Source: Coprococcus eutactus (GTDB taxonomy: Bacteria > Bacillota > Clostridia > Lachnospirales > Lachnospiraceae). Taken from it: 64,000 nt of DNA. A program made the position numbers and the translations under genes. Positions 35,925 through 44,850 of the stretch are shown here, piece after piece (the first letter of the stretch is position 1; each line of letters starts with the position of its first letter). The stretch is from the NCBI RefSeq assembly GCF_025149915.1, contig NZ_CP102278.1, positions 1,224,001 to 1,288,000 on the forward strand, in the 5' to 3' direction. A model generated the notes under the pieces. It did no database searches and had not been told where the DNA came from. It worked only from the letters and a program-made list of their open reading frames with translations.

Positions 35925-38219
35925 ATGGAACATAAAAAATATAATGTAGTTAATAAATCCGTTAGAAAAAAAGATTCTATGCAGTTACTTCTTGGCAAAC
36001 CGGTATATGTGGATGATATCACTCCCGGTGATGCACTTGTTGTGAAACTGCTTCGCAGTCCACATGCGAATGCCATTGTGGAGGATATAAATGTCTCCAT
36101 AGCAAAAAAAATACCCGGAATAGTAGATATTTACACATGGCAGGATGTGCCAAATAGCCGGTTTGCAATAGCAGGACAGACATATCCTGAGCCGTCACCG
36201 TATGACAGACTCATTATGGACCGCCATGTGAGGTGTGTGGGCGATGTGGTTGCCATCATAGCAGCTGAGGATGAAAAGTCAGCAATCAAGGCTATGAAAC
36301 TCATAAAGGTAAAATATAAAATCTTAGAGCCTGTTCTGGATTTCCGCAAGGCAAAGGATAATGATATATTGGTTCATCCTGAGGACGACTGGTTCCCGCC
36401 GGTTCAGGTAGGAGGCGATCCGAAACGCAACCTGATAGCAAGCGATGTAGGCGGTGATGGCGATGTTGATGCTGTTATAGCTGACTGCGATGAGGTGCTG
36501 GAGAACAGATATCATATGAGAGCCTTTAACCAGGCTATGATGGAGACTTTTCGAACGTATACACACCTTGACCGTTATGGAAGGCTTCATGTAATTTCTT
36601 CTACACAGATCGTGTTTCATGTACGTCGTATTTTGTCAAGAGCGCTTGGCATTCCAAAGAGCAGGATCAGAGTGGAAAAACCACGTATAGGAGGCGGATT
36701 TGGAGCAAAGCAGACAGCGGTAAGTGAGGTGTATCCTGCATTTGTGACCATGAAGACCGGACGTGCGGCCAAGATCATATTTACGAGACAGGAAAGTCAG
36801 ATCGCAGGTTCACCGCGTCATGAGATGGAGGTGAGAGTCCGTCTGGGAGCAGACCGCGATGGACATATAAGAGGACTTGATCTGTATACGCTGTCCAACA
36901 CTGGAGCGTATGGGGAGCATGGACCTACAACAGTCGGACTTAGCGGGCATAAGTCCATCCCGTTGTATACAGGAGGTCTTGAGGCATATAGGTTTGGATA
37001 TGATGTTGTATATACGAACACCATGGCGGCCGGCGCATACAGAGGCTATGGAGCTACGCAGGGAATCTTCGCACTTGAGTCTGCGGTGAATGAGCTTGCG
37101 GAGAAACTGGGGATAGATCCGACTGTGATCCGTGAGCAGAATATGCTGCGCGAGGGAATGAAGATGCCTGCGTATTATGGTGAAACGGCAAATGCGTGTG
37201 CTCTTGACAGATGTATGGCCAGATGCAAGGAGATATTTAACTGGGATGATAAATACCCTGTCAGGGACATGGGAAACGGAAAAGTTAGGGCTGCAGGAGT
37301 GGCAATGGCCATGCAGGGTTCTTGTATATCGAATGTGGATGTAGGATCTGCAACGGTCAAGCTTGCGGATGATGGTACATTTAACCTGATAATCGGTGCT
37401 GCAGATATGGGAACTGGATGTGATACTATCCTTGCACAGATGGTTGCGGAGTGTATGGACTGCTCGGTTGATGACGTGGCGGTATTTGGAGCAGACACAG
37501 ATGCTTCACCATATGATTCCGGCTCATATGCTTCATCCACTACGTATGTAACAGGAAAGGCTGTGGAGCTTGCATGTGATAAATTGAAGAAGAAGCTGTG
37601 CGCAATTGCAGCAGGAATGCTTGGATGTGAACAGGATGAAATGTATTTCGAAAATGGCAGGGCATATCGGACAGGAACAGATCAAAGCGTTTCCTTGGCT
37701 GATATAAGTGTTAAGGATCAGGTCGCAAATGATATTGCCGCTGTAGCTACAGCCTCTCATTCATCTCCGGTTTCGCCTCCTCCATATATGGTCGGAATGG
37801 TTGAGATAGAACTTGACAGATATACAGGAGAAGTGAAGATATTGGATTATGCTGCAGTCGTGGATTGTGGCATAGCCATAAATCCGGCACTGGCACGTGT
37901 TCAGGCGGAGGGAGGCATAGTTCAGGGAATCGGACACACTCTGTTTGAGAACATCACCTACAATGCGAAGGGATGCCCGATAGAGTCGAGTTTCATGCAA
38001 TACAAGATACCAACCCGTCTGGATATGGGACATTTGAGAGTGGAATTTGAAAACAGCTATGAGCCTACAGGTCCTTTTGGAGCCAAATCGATAGGGGAAA
38101 TAGTTATCAACACTCCGGCACCTGCTATTGCACATGCCATATACAGGGCGACAGGTGTATGGCACAGAGAACTGCCGATTACACCGGAGAAGATTCTTAT
38201 GTCCATGCCGGAAGAGTGA
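35925..38219 (+). CDS. Molybdopterin-binding catalytic subunit, xanthine dehydrogenase family
   Basis: 764 residues, usual length. N-terminal aldehyde-oxidase a/b hammerhead (about 20-130), then molybdopterin-binding domains: RIGGGFGAKQTA, GAYRGYGATQG, GAADMGTGCDTILAQM and the active-site loop PFGAKSIGE with the catalytic Glu. Hydroxylates a purine or related heterocycle using water as oxygen source. Linked to a purine permease and MocA-type maturation gene, which supports xanthine or hypoxanthine as substrate; aldehyde or nicotinate cannot be excluded. Start after AAAGGGGTGAACTC. Confidence 0.92.
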   Translation: MEHKKYNVVNKSVRKKDSMQLLLGKPVYVDDITPGDALVVKLLRSPHANAIVEDINVSIAKKIPGIVDIYTWQDVPNSRFAIAGQTYPEPSPYDRLIMDRHVRCVGDVVAIIAAEDEKSAIKAMKLIKVKYKILEPVLDFRKAKDNDILVHPEDDWFPPVQVGGDPKRNLIASDVGGDGDVDAVIADCDEVLENRYHMRAFNQAMMETFRTYTHLDRYGRLHVISSTQIVFHVRRILSRALGIPKSRIRVEKPRIGGGFGAKQTAVSEVYPAFVTMKTGRAAKIIFTRQESQIAGSPRHEMEVRVRLGADRDGHIRGLDLYTLSNTGAYGEHGPTTVGLSGHKSIPLYTGGLEAYRFGYDVVYTNTMAAGAYRGYGATQGIFALESAVNELAEKLGIDPTVIREQNMLREGMKMPAYYGETANACALDRCMARCKEIFNWDDKYPVRDMGNGKVRAAGVAMAMQGSCISNVDVGSATVKLADDGTFNLIIGAADMGTGCDTILAQMVAECMDCSVDDVAVFGADTDASPYDSGSYASSTTYVTGKAVELACDKLKKKLCAIAAGMLGCEQDEMYFENGRAYRTGTDQSVSLADISVKDQVANDIAAVATASHSSPVSPPPYMVGMVEIELDRYTGEVKILDYAAVVDCGIAINPALARVQAEGGIVQGIGHTLFENITYNAKGCPIESSFMQYKIPTRLDMGHLRVEFENSYEPTGPFGAKSIGEIVINTPAPAIAHAIYRATGVWHRELPITPEKILMSMPEE

Positions 38220-38286
38220 TTGGAGATAACATAAGCAGAATAACAGAATCTGTAATATGAAAAAAATATACAGGAGAAAACAACAG

Positions 38287-39678
38287 ATGAAAAATAAGTT
38301 TAAACTTTCAGAAACAGCATTCCAGCTTGATGGAAGGATGCCTCTTTCCCAGGCGATACCTCTTGGACTTCAGCATGTCCTTGCAATGTTTGTCGGAAAT
38401 TTGACACCATTATTGATTATCACAGGAGCATGCGGACTGGTCGGTGGTGAATTTGCTGATCTTCAGCTTTCACTGCTTCAGAACGCAATGCTTATCGCGG
38501 GAGTTGTCACCCTGATACAGCTTTTCTCAATAGGACCTGTTGGAGGAAAGGTGCCGATCATTATGGGTACATCTTCAGGTTTTATAGGAGTATTCAACAG
38601 CGTGGCGGCAACCATGGGCGGTGGAGTGCTTGCGTATGGTGCGATTATGGGGGCATCCATTATCGGTGGCCTGTTTGAGACTGTGCTTGGCTTTTTCCTG
38701 AAGCCATTGCGCAGGTTTTTCCCGGCTGTTGTAACAGGTACAGTGGTTTTATCCATTGGACTCAGCCTTATATCGGTGGGAATAAATTCGTTTGGAGGTG
38801 GAAATAATGCCGCAGACTTTGGCTCCATGGAGAACCTTCTGCTTGCATTATTTGTCCTTGTGGTTATTCTTTTCTTTAAGCACTGGACAAAAGGATTTTT
38901 AAGTTCGTCATCTATTCTTTTTGGAATAATCGCAGGTTATATCGCAGCGATCATAATGGGACTTGTTCTTCCGAGAACAGGTATAACTGCTGATGGTGTG
39001 GAATATACAAAAGCCTGGGTGCTGAACTGGGACAAGGTGAAAGATGCTTCCTGGTTTGCGATTCCACAGCTCATGCCTGTAAAACCGGTGTTTGATGTGC
39101 GCGCAATCCTTCCTGTGCTCATAATGTTTATTGTAACAGCGGTGGAGACTGTAGGCGATATATCAGGTGTTATGGAAGGTGGTCTTGGAAGGGAAGCCAC
39201 AGACAAGGAACTTTCAGGTGGTGTGATGTGTGACGGTCTGGGTTCATCTCTTGCAGCGGTGTTTGGAGTCCTTCCAAATACATCGTTTAGCCAGAATGTG
39301 GGACTTGTAGCCATGACTAAGGTCGTCAACAGATTTGCGCTTGCAACAGGAGCGATATTCCTGATATTATGTGGCCTTTGCCCTAAACTTGCAGCACTGG
39401 TATCGATCATGCCTCAGTCAGTGCTTGGCGGAGCTGCGGTTATGATGTTCTCTTCGATAGTTATCAGTGGTATTCAGCTCATAACAAAGGAACCATTAAG
39501 CGCACGCAACCTGTCCATAGTTTCGGTAGCACTGGGCGTGGGCTATGGAATGGGAGCCAATCCGGGTATTCTAGCAAATGCTCCTCAGCTGCTCCAGCTT
39601 GTTTTTGGAGGCTCAGGAATTGTTCCTGCGGCAATGGTTGCAATTCTGCTTAATATTATACTGCCTAAAGAAAAGTAG
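38287..39678 (+). CDS. NCS2 family xanthine/uracil permease
   Basis: 463 residues from ATG 38287, with ACAGGAG ten bases upstream; an ATG at 38257 is in frame without such a site. Fourteen-helix nucleobase symporter: MPLSQAIPLGLQHVLAMFVG, GTSSGFIGVFNSV, ETVGDISGVMEGG and PNTSFSQNVGLVAMTKVVNR, the last being the NCS2 signature region. Cotranscribed with the hydroxylase subunits and likely supplies their purine substrate. Confidence 0.92.
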   Translation: MKNKFKLSETAFQLDGRMPLSQAIPLGLQHVLAMFVGNLTPLLIITGACGLVGGEFADLQLSLLQNAMLIAGVVTLIQLFSIGPVGGKVPIIMGTSSGFIGVFNSVAATMGGGVLAYGAIMGASIIGGLFETVLGFFLKPLRRFFPAVVTGTVVLSIGLSLISVGINSFGGGNNAADFGSMENLLLALFVLVVILFFKHWTKGFLSSSSILFGIIAGYIAAIIMGLVLPRTGITADGVEYTKAWVLNWDKVKDASWFAIPQLMPVKPVFDVRAILPVLIMFIVTAVETVGDISGVMEGGLGREATDKELSGGVMCDGLGSSLAAVFGVLPNTSFSQNVGLVAMTKVVNRFALATGAIFLILCGLCPKLAALVSIMPQSVLGGAAVMMFSSIVISGIQLITKEPLSARNLSIVSVALGVGYGMGANPGILANAPQLLQLVFGGSGIVPAAMVAILLNIILPKEK

Positions 39679-39683
39679 TAATC

Positions 39684-39767
39684 GGGGACGTTCCTTCTGT
39701 AACGAGGAGTGTCCCCGTGTCACGAATGGGACAGAGGGACGCTCTTTGTGACAGAAGGAACGTCCCT
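39684..39767. repeat. REP-like hairpin repeat, copy D
   Basis: 84 bp starting six bases after the permease stop and ending three bases before the ribosome binding site of the macro-domain gene. Arms differ from copy B at several positions, some compensated. In this place it can act as terminator of the hydroxylase operon. Confidence 0.88.
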
Positions 39768-39780
39768 GGGAGGAGATTAT

Positions 39781-40827
39781 ATGCCACTAAGGATAGTTAG
39801 AAATGACATTGTGAAGATGACCACGGATGCCATTGTGAATACGGCAAATGATCATGTGGTCGTTGGAACAGGATGTGACGGAGCCGTATACAGGGCAGCA
39901 GGGTATGATGAACTTTTAAATTATCGCAGGGAATATATCGGGTTTGTGGAAGAAGGCGGAGCCTTTATAACTCCGGGGTTTGGCCTTAATGCCAGATATA
40001 TCATTCATGCGGTGAGTCCGAGGTTTATAGACGGAGATCACGGAGAAGAGGGAAAGCTTCGTTCGTGCTACAGAAAGAGCTTACAGCTGGCAAAGGAGAA
40101 TGGTGTCAGGTCTATAGCATTTCCGTTGATTTCGACCGGAGGGTTCGGATATCCGAAGGAAGAAGGACTTAGAATCGCGGTGGATGAGATAAATGCATTC
40201 CTTTTTGAGAATGAGGTGGACATATTCCTGGTTGTATTTGACGAGAAGTCTACGCGGCTTGGTGAGAAGATATATCCGGATCTGGAGGCATATATAGATC
40301 TACATTATGTCGAAGTGGCAAATGAGACAGAGTATCTATCTGACGGATTTGGTGTGGCACAGACTGGGCGGAGTAGAAATTCTGAAGATACACGCCGCAT
40401 AAGCGATTATTTCGGTGCTCCGGAGACAGCTCCATTTGAATTCAGTGAGCGCCACGGTGATAAGCTTGATGAGAGGATCAAACATATATCAGACACCTAT
40501 TCGGAGTATCTGATGTACCTTATTCATCAAAAGAATCTGACGAGTAAAGAGGTATATGATGGTTCGATAGTCAGCAAGAAGGTGTTTTCAAAGATCAAGA
40601 ATAACCCGGACTATCATCCAAACAAACAGACGGCACTCCGACTTTGCATAGGGGCGAGACTTAACCTTGATGAGTCGAGGGATCTGCTGGCAAGAGCTGG
40701 CTATGCATTATCCCCATGTGACAAGACGGATATCATATTCTCTTACTTCATAGAAAATGAAATATATGACATTATTGAACTGGATATTCAACTGGAAGAA
40801 CACGGACTGCCGTGTGCCATTTCGTAA
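39781..40827 (+). CDS. Macro-domain protein with a C-terminal helical domain
   Basis: 348 residues; ATG 39781 follows GGGAGGAGATTAT. Macro domain (about 1-165): IVRNDIVKMTTDAIVNTAND, GTGCDGAVYRAAG and FPLISTGGFGYP form the ADP-ribose pocket. The region about 225-348 (SEYLMYLIHQKNLTSKEVYD, FSKIKNNPDYHPNKQTALRL) looks like a helix-turn-helix domain. It may remove or read ADP-ribose, or act as a regulator. Followed by a terminator and a VWA gene; related pairs occur in Firmicutes. Confidence 0.88.
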   Translation: MPLRIVRNDIVKMTTDAIVNTANDHVVVGTGCDGAVYRAAGYDELLNYRREYIGFVEEGGAFITPGFGLNARYIIHAVSPRFIDGDHGEEGKLRSCYRKSLQLAKENGVRSIAFPLISTGGFGYPKEEGLRIAVDEINAFLFENEVDIFLVVFDEKSTRLGEKIYPDLEAYIDLHYVEVANETEYLSDGFGVAQTGRSRNSEDTRRISDYFGAPETAPFEFSERHGDKLDERIKHISDTYSEYLMYLIHQKNLTSKEVYDGSIVSKKVFSKIKNNPDYHPNKQTALRLCIGARLNLDESRDLLARAGYALSPCDKTDIIFSYFIENEIYDIIELDIQLEEHGLPCAIS

Positions 40828-40845
40828 TATTACAGGATTTTTCAG

Positions 40846-40870
40846 GGTCGCTTTCGAAGCGACCTTTTTT
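40846..40870 (+). terminator. Intrinsic terminator after the macro-domain gene
   Basis: GGTCGCTT-TCG-AAGCGACC followed by six T. The next gene's promoter probably includes TATAAT at about 40885. Confidence 0.9.
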
Positions 40871-40947
40871 CGTGGCCTCTTTTGTATAATGCGTATATAA
40901 GATAAAACACCGAGAGGTGATGACATATCATAAGGAGGACAAATATT

Positions 40948-41620
40948 ATGCGTAAAGGTTTAACAGAGGTTGTTTTTATTTTGGACAGAAGTGGTTCTAT
41001 GAGGGGACTTGAGGCAGATACCATAGGTGGATTCAACTCCATGATTGAGAAACAGAGAAAAGAGGAGGGAGAGGCATATATCTCCACAGTGCTTTTTGAT
41101 GATCAGACAGAGGTGATCTATGATAGGGTTTCGGTTGATAAAGTGGAGCCGATGAATGACAGGCAGTACTATGTCAGGGGCTGCACAGCTCTTCTCGATG
41201 CCATTGGCGGAGCGATCGACCATATTGCAAATGCTTACAGATATGCGAGGGAAGAAGACAGACCGGAAAAGACATTGTTTATCATAACCACTGATGGAAT
41301 GGAAAATTCCAGCCGAATGTACACTTACAAAATGGTAAAAAAGATGGTGGAGAAGGAGAAGAAAAAATATGGCTGGGAGTTCCTGTTCCTTGGAGCAAAT
41401 ATTGACGTGATAGAGACTGCGGGAAGATTTGGCATAGGGGCCAGACAGAGCATTCAATTATGAATGTGACAGTGTAGGAGTATCACTTAATTACCAGGCA
41501 ATTTCGCAGACAGTGTCTGCAGTTCGCAGATCATCTAGCAAAGAGGAGCTGGATAATGCGGTGTATGCAAGCTGTGAGACCATCAGGGACGATTACAAGA
41601 GGCGTCATGGTAAAAGATAA
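40948..41620 (+). pseudogene. VWA-domain protein with a frameshift near its end
   Basis: Starts after AAGGAGGACAAATATT. The von Willebrand A domain has the MIDAS motif DRSGS, then a Thr in GCTALLDAIG and TTDGMENSS. The first frame ends at TGA 41461-41463 after GARQSIQL, but one base earlier in phase the expected C-terminus continues (AFNYECDSVGVSLNYQAISQ, ending RRHGKR at TAA 41618-41620). One extra base within GCCAGACAG (about 41440-41450) explains it. The gene is either a recent pseudogene or carries a sequencing error; intact length would be about 224 residues. Confidence 0.8.
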
Positions 41621-41642
41621 AAGTAAAAATAAAAAAGCTGAA

Positions 41643-41681
41643 AATCAACAATTCATAGTATATCACTGTGAATTGTTGATT
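41643..41681. repeat. Perfect 13-bp inverted repeat
   Basis: AATCAACAATTCA (41643-41655) and TGAATTGTTGATT (41669-41681). There is no T tract on the plus strand, so it is not a standard terminator of the VWA gene; on the minus strand GATTTTCAGCTTTTTT follows. Confidence 0.6.
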
Positions 41682-41764
41682 ATAAAGAGTCCTGAGGGTA
41701 TAATATAATTTGATAGTTATCAGTACGATGAACATTTTTGATCATGGTAAACAGGAGATATAAA

Positions 41765-41941
41765 TTGATTGATAAGGGCAAGATAGTAAAAGGATTTGGA
41801 ATTGCCGGAAAAGCGATATGCGAAGTTGTGTTGTCGGCATTTGGCATAAATGAGGATGACCGCCACGATGGTTTGCAGGGCGATACTGGTCAGGAAAACG
41901 GTTATCCGGAGGAGTTGTTTGAAAAGTACAAATATAAATAA
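41765..41941 (+). CDS. Small hypothetical protein
   Basis: 58 residues starting at TTG with ACAGGAGATATAAA upstream; an in-frame ATG at 41744 lacks a ribosome binding site. Sequence starts (M)IDKGKIVKGFGIAGKAICEV and has an amphipathic helix followed by an acidic tail. No family recognised. It lies alone between the VWA gene and the SOS-type promoter. Confidence 0.45.
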   Translation: MIDKGKIVKGFGIAGKAICEVVLSAFGINEDDRHDGLQGDTGQENGYPEELFEKYKYK

Positions 41942-41966
41942 TATTTGACATGGAGGTGGTCCCCTA

Positions 41967-42056
41967 GATTCGTTCTATGAGCCATATATAAATGGTGAGA
42001 AGGAACTCCGTGAACTCAATGAGAAGTACAGAAGTAACTCCGGAATGGTACATTAG
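41967..42056 (+). other. Open frame without start codon, possible remnant
   Basis: Reads DSFYEPYINGEKELRELNEK and YRSNSGMVH to TAG 42054-42056. It has codon-like composition and a GGAGGTGG upstream, but no start codon in frame. It may be the end of the preceding small gene after a frameshift. The rest of the gap 42057-42147 shows nothing. Confidence 0.2.
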
Positions 42057-42147
42057 GTGTTGCCATAAGTCATATATAACAAAAGGTTGTGCTACAAAAG
42101 TAGTTGTTGATAACAAAAAAATATGCTAACATAAAAATAGTAGTTTT

Positions 42148-42173
42148 CGAATGTATGTTCGATATAGTATAAT
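42148..42173 (+). promoter_or_regulatory. LexA/DinR-like box overlapping a promoter
   Basis: CGAATGTATGTTCG (42148-42161) agrees with the Firmicute SOS box CGAAC-RNRY-GTTYG at all but one position, and TATAAT follows at 42168-42173, so the box covers the -35 region. It precedes the ROK-MATE-polymerase-YolD run. The leader to 42319 holds two small hairpins (GTATGTCATC with GATGACGTAT; GTATAACGTATAC). Confidence 0.55.
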
Positions 42174-42319
42174 GAAATCGCTGATGCGAGAGTATGTCAT
42201 CATGATTGTGTACGATGACGTATGGTATAACGTATACTGTAGATACATTTGAGACTGCTATTTTTTAGCTTGAAGAAAAATATATAGTAATAAAACATAT
42301 TCGGTATGGAGGAGAAGTT

Positions 42320-43315
42320 ATGTACCTTGTGATAGACGTAGGCGGAACATTTATAAAGCATTGTGTGATGGACAGAGATGCTGAGATAATGGAGAAGAAT
42401 AAATTCCCTACACCTGGAAGATTTGGGAATGGACTGGAGAACATACAACAGGGGCTGGATGCATTCCTTGATGCACTTCAGTCGATATATGATGGATATA
42501 AGAAAAGATATGATATACAAGGAATAGCTATATCACTTCCTGGACAGGTGGATGTGGACAACGGGATATGTTATGCCGGCGGAGCCTTGCCTTACCTTGA
42601 CAAAGCACATATAGGCGAGCTTGTAAGCGAGAGATGCGATGGACTTAAGGTGGCTCTTGAGAACGACGGCAAATGTGCAGCATTGTCGGAGATATGGCAG
42701 GGAAATGCAAAGGACTATAGCAGCGCAGTTGTATTGGTATTTGGCACAGGTGTCGGTGGGGGAATAGTCATAGACAGAAAGATACTCCACGGCAGAGGTA
42801 TGGTTGCTGGTGAGATGTCATACCTGTTTGAAGATGTGAACAGGGACAATATAGACAAACTTGTACCGCTTGAGGCGACTCTCAAGAATACAAAGGAACA
42901 TGTAAAACTTCCAGACAATGTCACCTGGACGATGCAGGCATCGGTAAGCTCACTCAGAAGAGAGGTGGCAGCAGTCAAGGGCATGAGGGAAGATGAAGTG
43001 TCAGGTGAGATGATATATGAGTGGGAGGCCGTCGGTGATAAGGCGGTCATAGATGTGCTTGAGGACTGGTATCTGAATATTGCCAAGCACTGTATGAACA
43101 TGCATGTTCTGCTGGCACCGGACATCATACTCCTTGGCGGTGGAATCAGTGCGGAACCAAGATTCATACAGGGCGTGAAGAAGTATGTGGATAAACTGGC
43201 GAAATTTTCAGTGATTTATAATGAGATGCAGGTGGGACTGTGCAAATTTGGCAACGATTCCAATCTCATAGGAGCACTTTTCAACTATCTTCAGAAGTAT
43301 GAGGGTGCCCACTAG
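42320..43315 (+). CDS. ROK-family sugar kinase
   Basis: 331 residues. N-terminal phosphate loop DVGGTFIKH, catalytic LENDGKCAALSE, adenosine region FGTGVGGGIVID and LLGGGISAEP. Phosphorylates a hexose or amino sugar with ATP. The zinc motif CxCGxxGCxE typical of many ROK glucokinases is missing; the corresponding segment (about 165-195) is different. Start after TATGGAGGAGAAGTT. First gene after the SOS-like promoter; its link with the following exporter and polymerase is not obvious. Confidence 0.88.
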   Translation: MYLVIDVGGTFIKHCVMDRDAEIMEKNKFPTPGRFGNGLENIQQGLDAFLDALQSIYDGYKKRYDIQGIAISLPGQVDVDNGICYAGGALPYLDKAHIGELVSERCDGLKVALENDGKCAALSEIWQGNAKDYSSAVVLVFGTGVGGGIVIDRKILHGRGMVAGEMSYLFEDVNRDNIDKLVPLEATLKNTKEHVKLPDNVTWTMQASVSSLRREVAAVKGMREDEVSGEMIYEWEAVGDKAVIDVLEDWYLNIAKHCMNMHVLLAPDIILLGGGISAEPRFIQGVKKYVDKLAKFSVIYNEMQVGLCKFGNDSNLIGALFNYLQKYEGAH

Positions 43316-43340
43316 TTAAGAAAACGGAGATCATATCAGG

Positions 43341-44819
43341 ATGAAATACAATGACGAAAAAGAGACGGACATCAGGATTAGAGCAGAAAAGAGTATAGAA
43401 AAAAACATAGAAATGAATACAGAAAAGAACACCGATCATAGAAAAAAATCACATGAGATGGATATGTTAAACGGTTCACTGGCGCTTAAGATGCTTATAT
43501 TTGCAATGCCGCTTGCGGCCAGTAGTATATTGCAGCAGCTTTTCAATTCAGCGGATGTGGCTGTGGCAGGAAGATTTGCGGGAAGTGATGCACTGGCGGC
43601 AGTTGGAAGTAATGCCGCAGTCGTTGCTCTCTTTGTGAATGTATTTGTGGGACTTTCGGTTGGTGTGAATGTTCTTGTGGCTCATTATATAGGTCAGAAC
43701 AAGAAGGATTCAATAAGCAAATGTGTGCATACCAGCGTGAAGTTCGCCATTATATGCGGAATAGCTATGCTTGTGGCTGGAATGTTTGTGGCAAGACCTA
43801 TACTTGAGGCTATTGATACTCCTGTCAAGGTGCTTGACCAGGCGGTATTATATCTGAGGATATACTTTGTGGGTATGCCGTTTATCATACTTTATAACTT
43901 TGGAGCTGCAGTGCTCAGAGCGATAGGAGATACGAGAAGACCTCTCTACTGTCTGATAGTATCCGGTGTGCTCAACGTTATCCTCAATCTGTTCTTTGTG
44001 TGCGTGTGCAAGCTTGGAGTCGCAGGTGTAGGTATGGCAACGGTCATATCCAATGTGGTCAGCACAGGAATAGTTATGTACATATTGATGCACGAGGAAG
44101 GACCACTCAGACTCGATATGAAGAATATACGAATAGATAAAGTGTGCCTGGGAAAGATACTCAGGATAGGTGCACCATCCGCGATACAGACAGCGGTGTT
44201 CTCTCTTTCGAATGTTCTTATACAGGGAGGAATCAACAGTTTTGGATCTGATGCGGTAGCTGGATCGTCCACGGGACTGAATTTTGAGTATTTCGCATAT
44301 TTTGTCATATCTGCATATGCTCAGGCTGCGGTTACATTTGTCAGCCAGAACTATGGCGCAGGAGAGAAACAGAGGTGCAGAAAGGCACTTCGCATAGCTA
44401 TGCTTGAGGGAATGCTCATGACTGCAGTGTTTAGCTGTGTCATGATGCTGGCCGGAGATTTCCTGGTGAGGTTCTACACCAAGGATCCTGAGGTTATAAA
44501 GTATGCTCTTATAAGAATGAAACATGTCATGCTGCTTGAGGCAATGACGGGCACATATGAGATGACGGCGGCCGCACTCAGAGGACTAGGCAAGTCGATG
44601 CTGCCGGCGGTCATAACTGTCATCGGATCAGTTGTGTTCAGGATCATATGGCTTTACACCGTATTTGCGAAGTATCATTCATTTGGAATGCTGCTGAATG
44701 TATATATAGTGTCGTGGATAATCACAGGTACGGCCATGATAATTGCATATATACTTGTGTCTAGAAAATTGCTGGGACATACGAAAAAACAAAATCAATT
44801 TTCTAAGGCGATTTCATAA
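43341..44819 (+). CDS. MATE-family multidrug efflux protein
   Basis: 492 residues with twelve transmembrane helices. Long charged N-terminal extension (about 1-45, many K/E/N). MATE features: MPLAASSILQQLFNSADVAV near the start and a matching pattern in the second half (IGAPSAIQTAVFSLSNVLIQ). Sodium- or proton-driven export of toxic compounds. 25 bp after the ROK gene; the ribosome binding site is weak (ATCATATCAGG), so translation may depend on the upstream gene. Confidence 0.9.
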   Translation: MKYNDEKETDIRIRAEKSIEKNIEMNTEKNTDHRKKSHEMDMLNGSLALKMLIFAMPLAASSILQQLFNSADVAVAGRFAGSDALAAVGSNAAVVALFVNVFVGLSVGVNVLVAHYIGQNKKDSISKCVHTSVKFAIICGIAMLVAGMFVARPILEAIDTPVKVLDQAVLYLRIYFVGMPFIILYNFGAAVLRAIGDTRRPLYCLIVSGVLNVILNLFFVCVCKLGVAGVGMATVISNVVSTGIVMYILMHEEGPLRLDMKNIRIDKVCLGKILRIGAPSAIQTAVFSLSNVLIQGGINSFGSDAVAGSSTGLNFEYFAYFVISAYAQAAVTFVSQNYGAGEKQRCRKALRIAMLEGMLMTAVFSCVMMLAGDFLVRFYTKDPEVIKYALIRMKHVMLLEAMTGTYEMTAAALRGLGKSMLPAVITVIGSVVFRIIWLYTVFAKYHSFGMLLNVYIVSWIITGTAMIIAYILVSRKLLGHTKKQNQFSKAIS

Positions 44820-44850
44820 AGCAGTTTTATAGATAAGGGGGCGGAGATTT

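Noticed and set aside
41643-41681. Terminator of the VWA gene
   Set aside because: The stem is perfect but no T run follows on the plus strand, so it is listed only as an inverted repeat.
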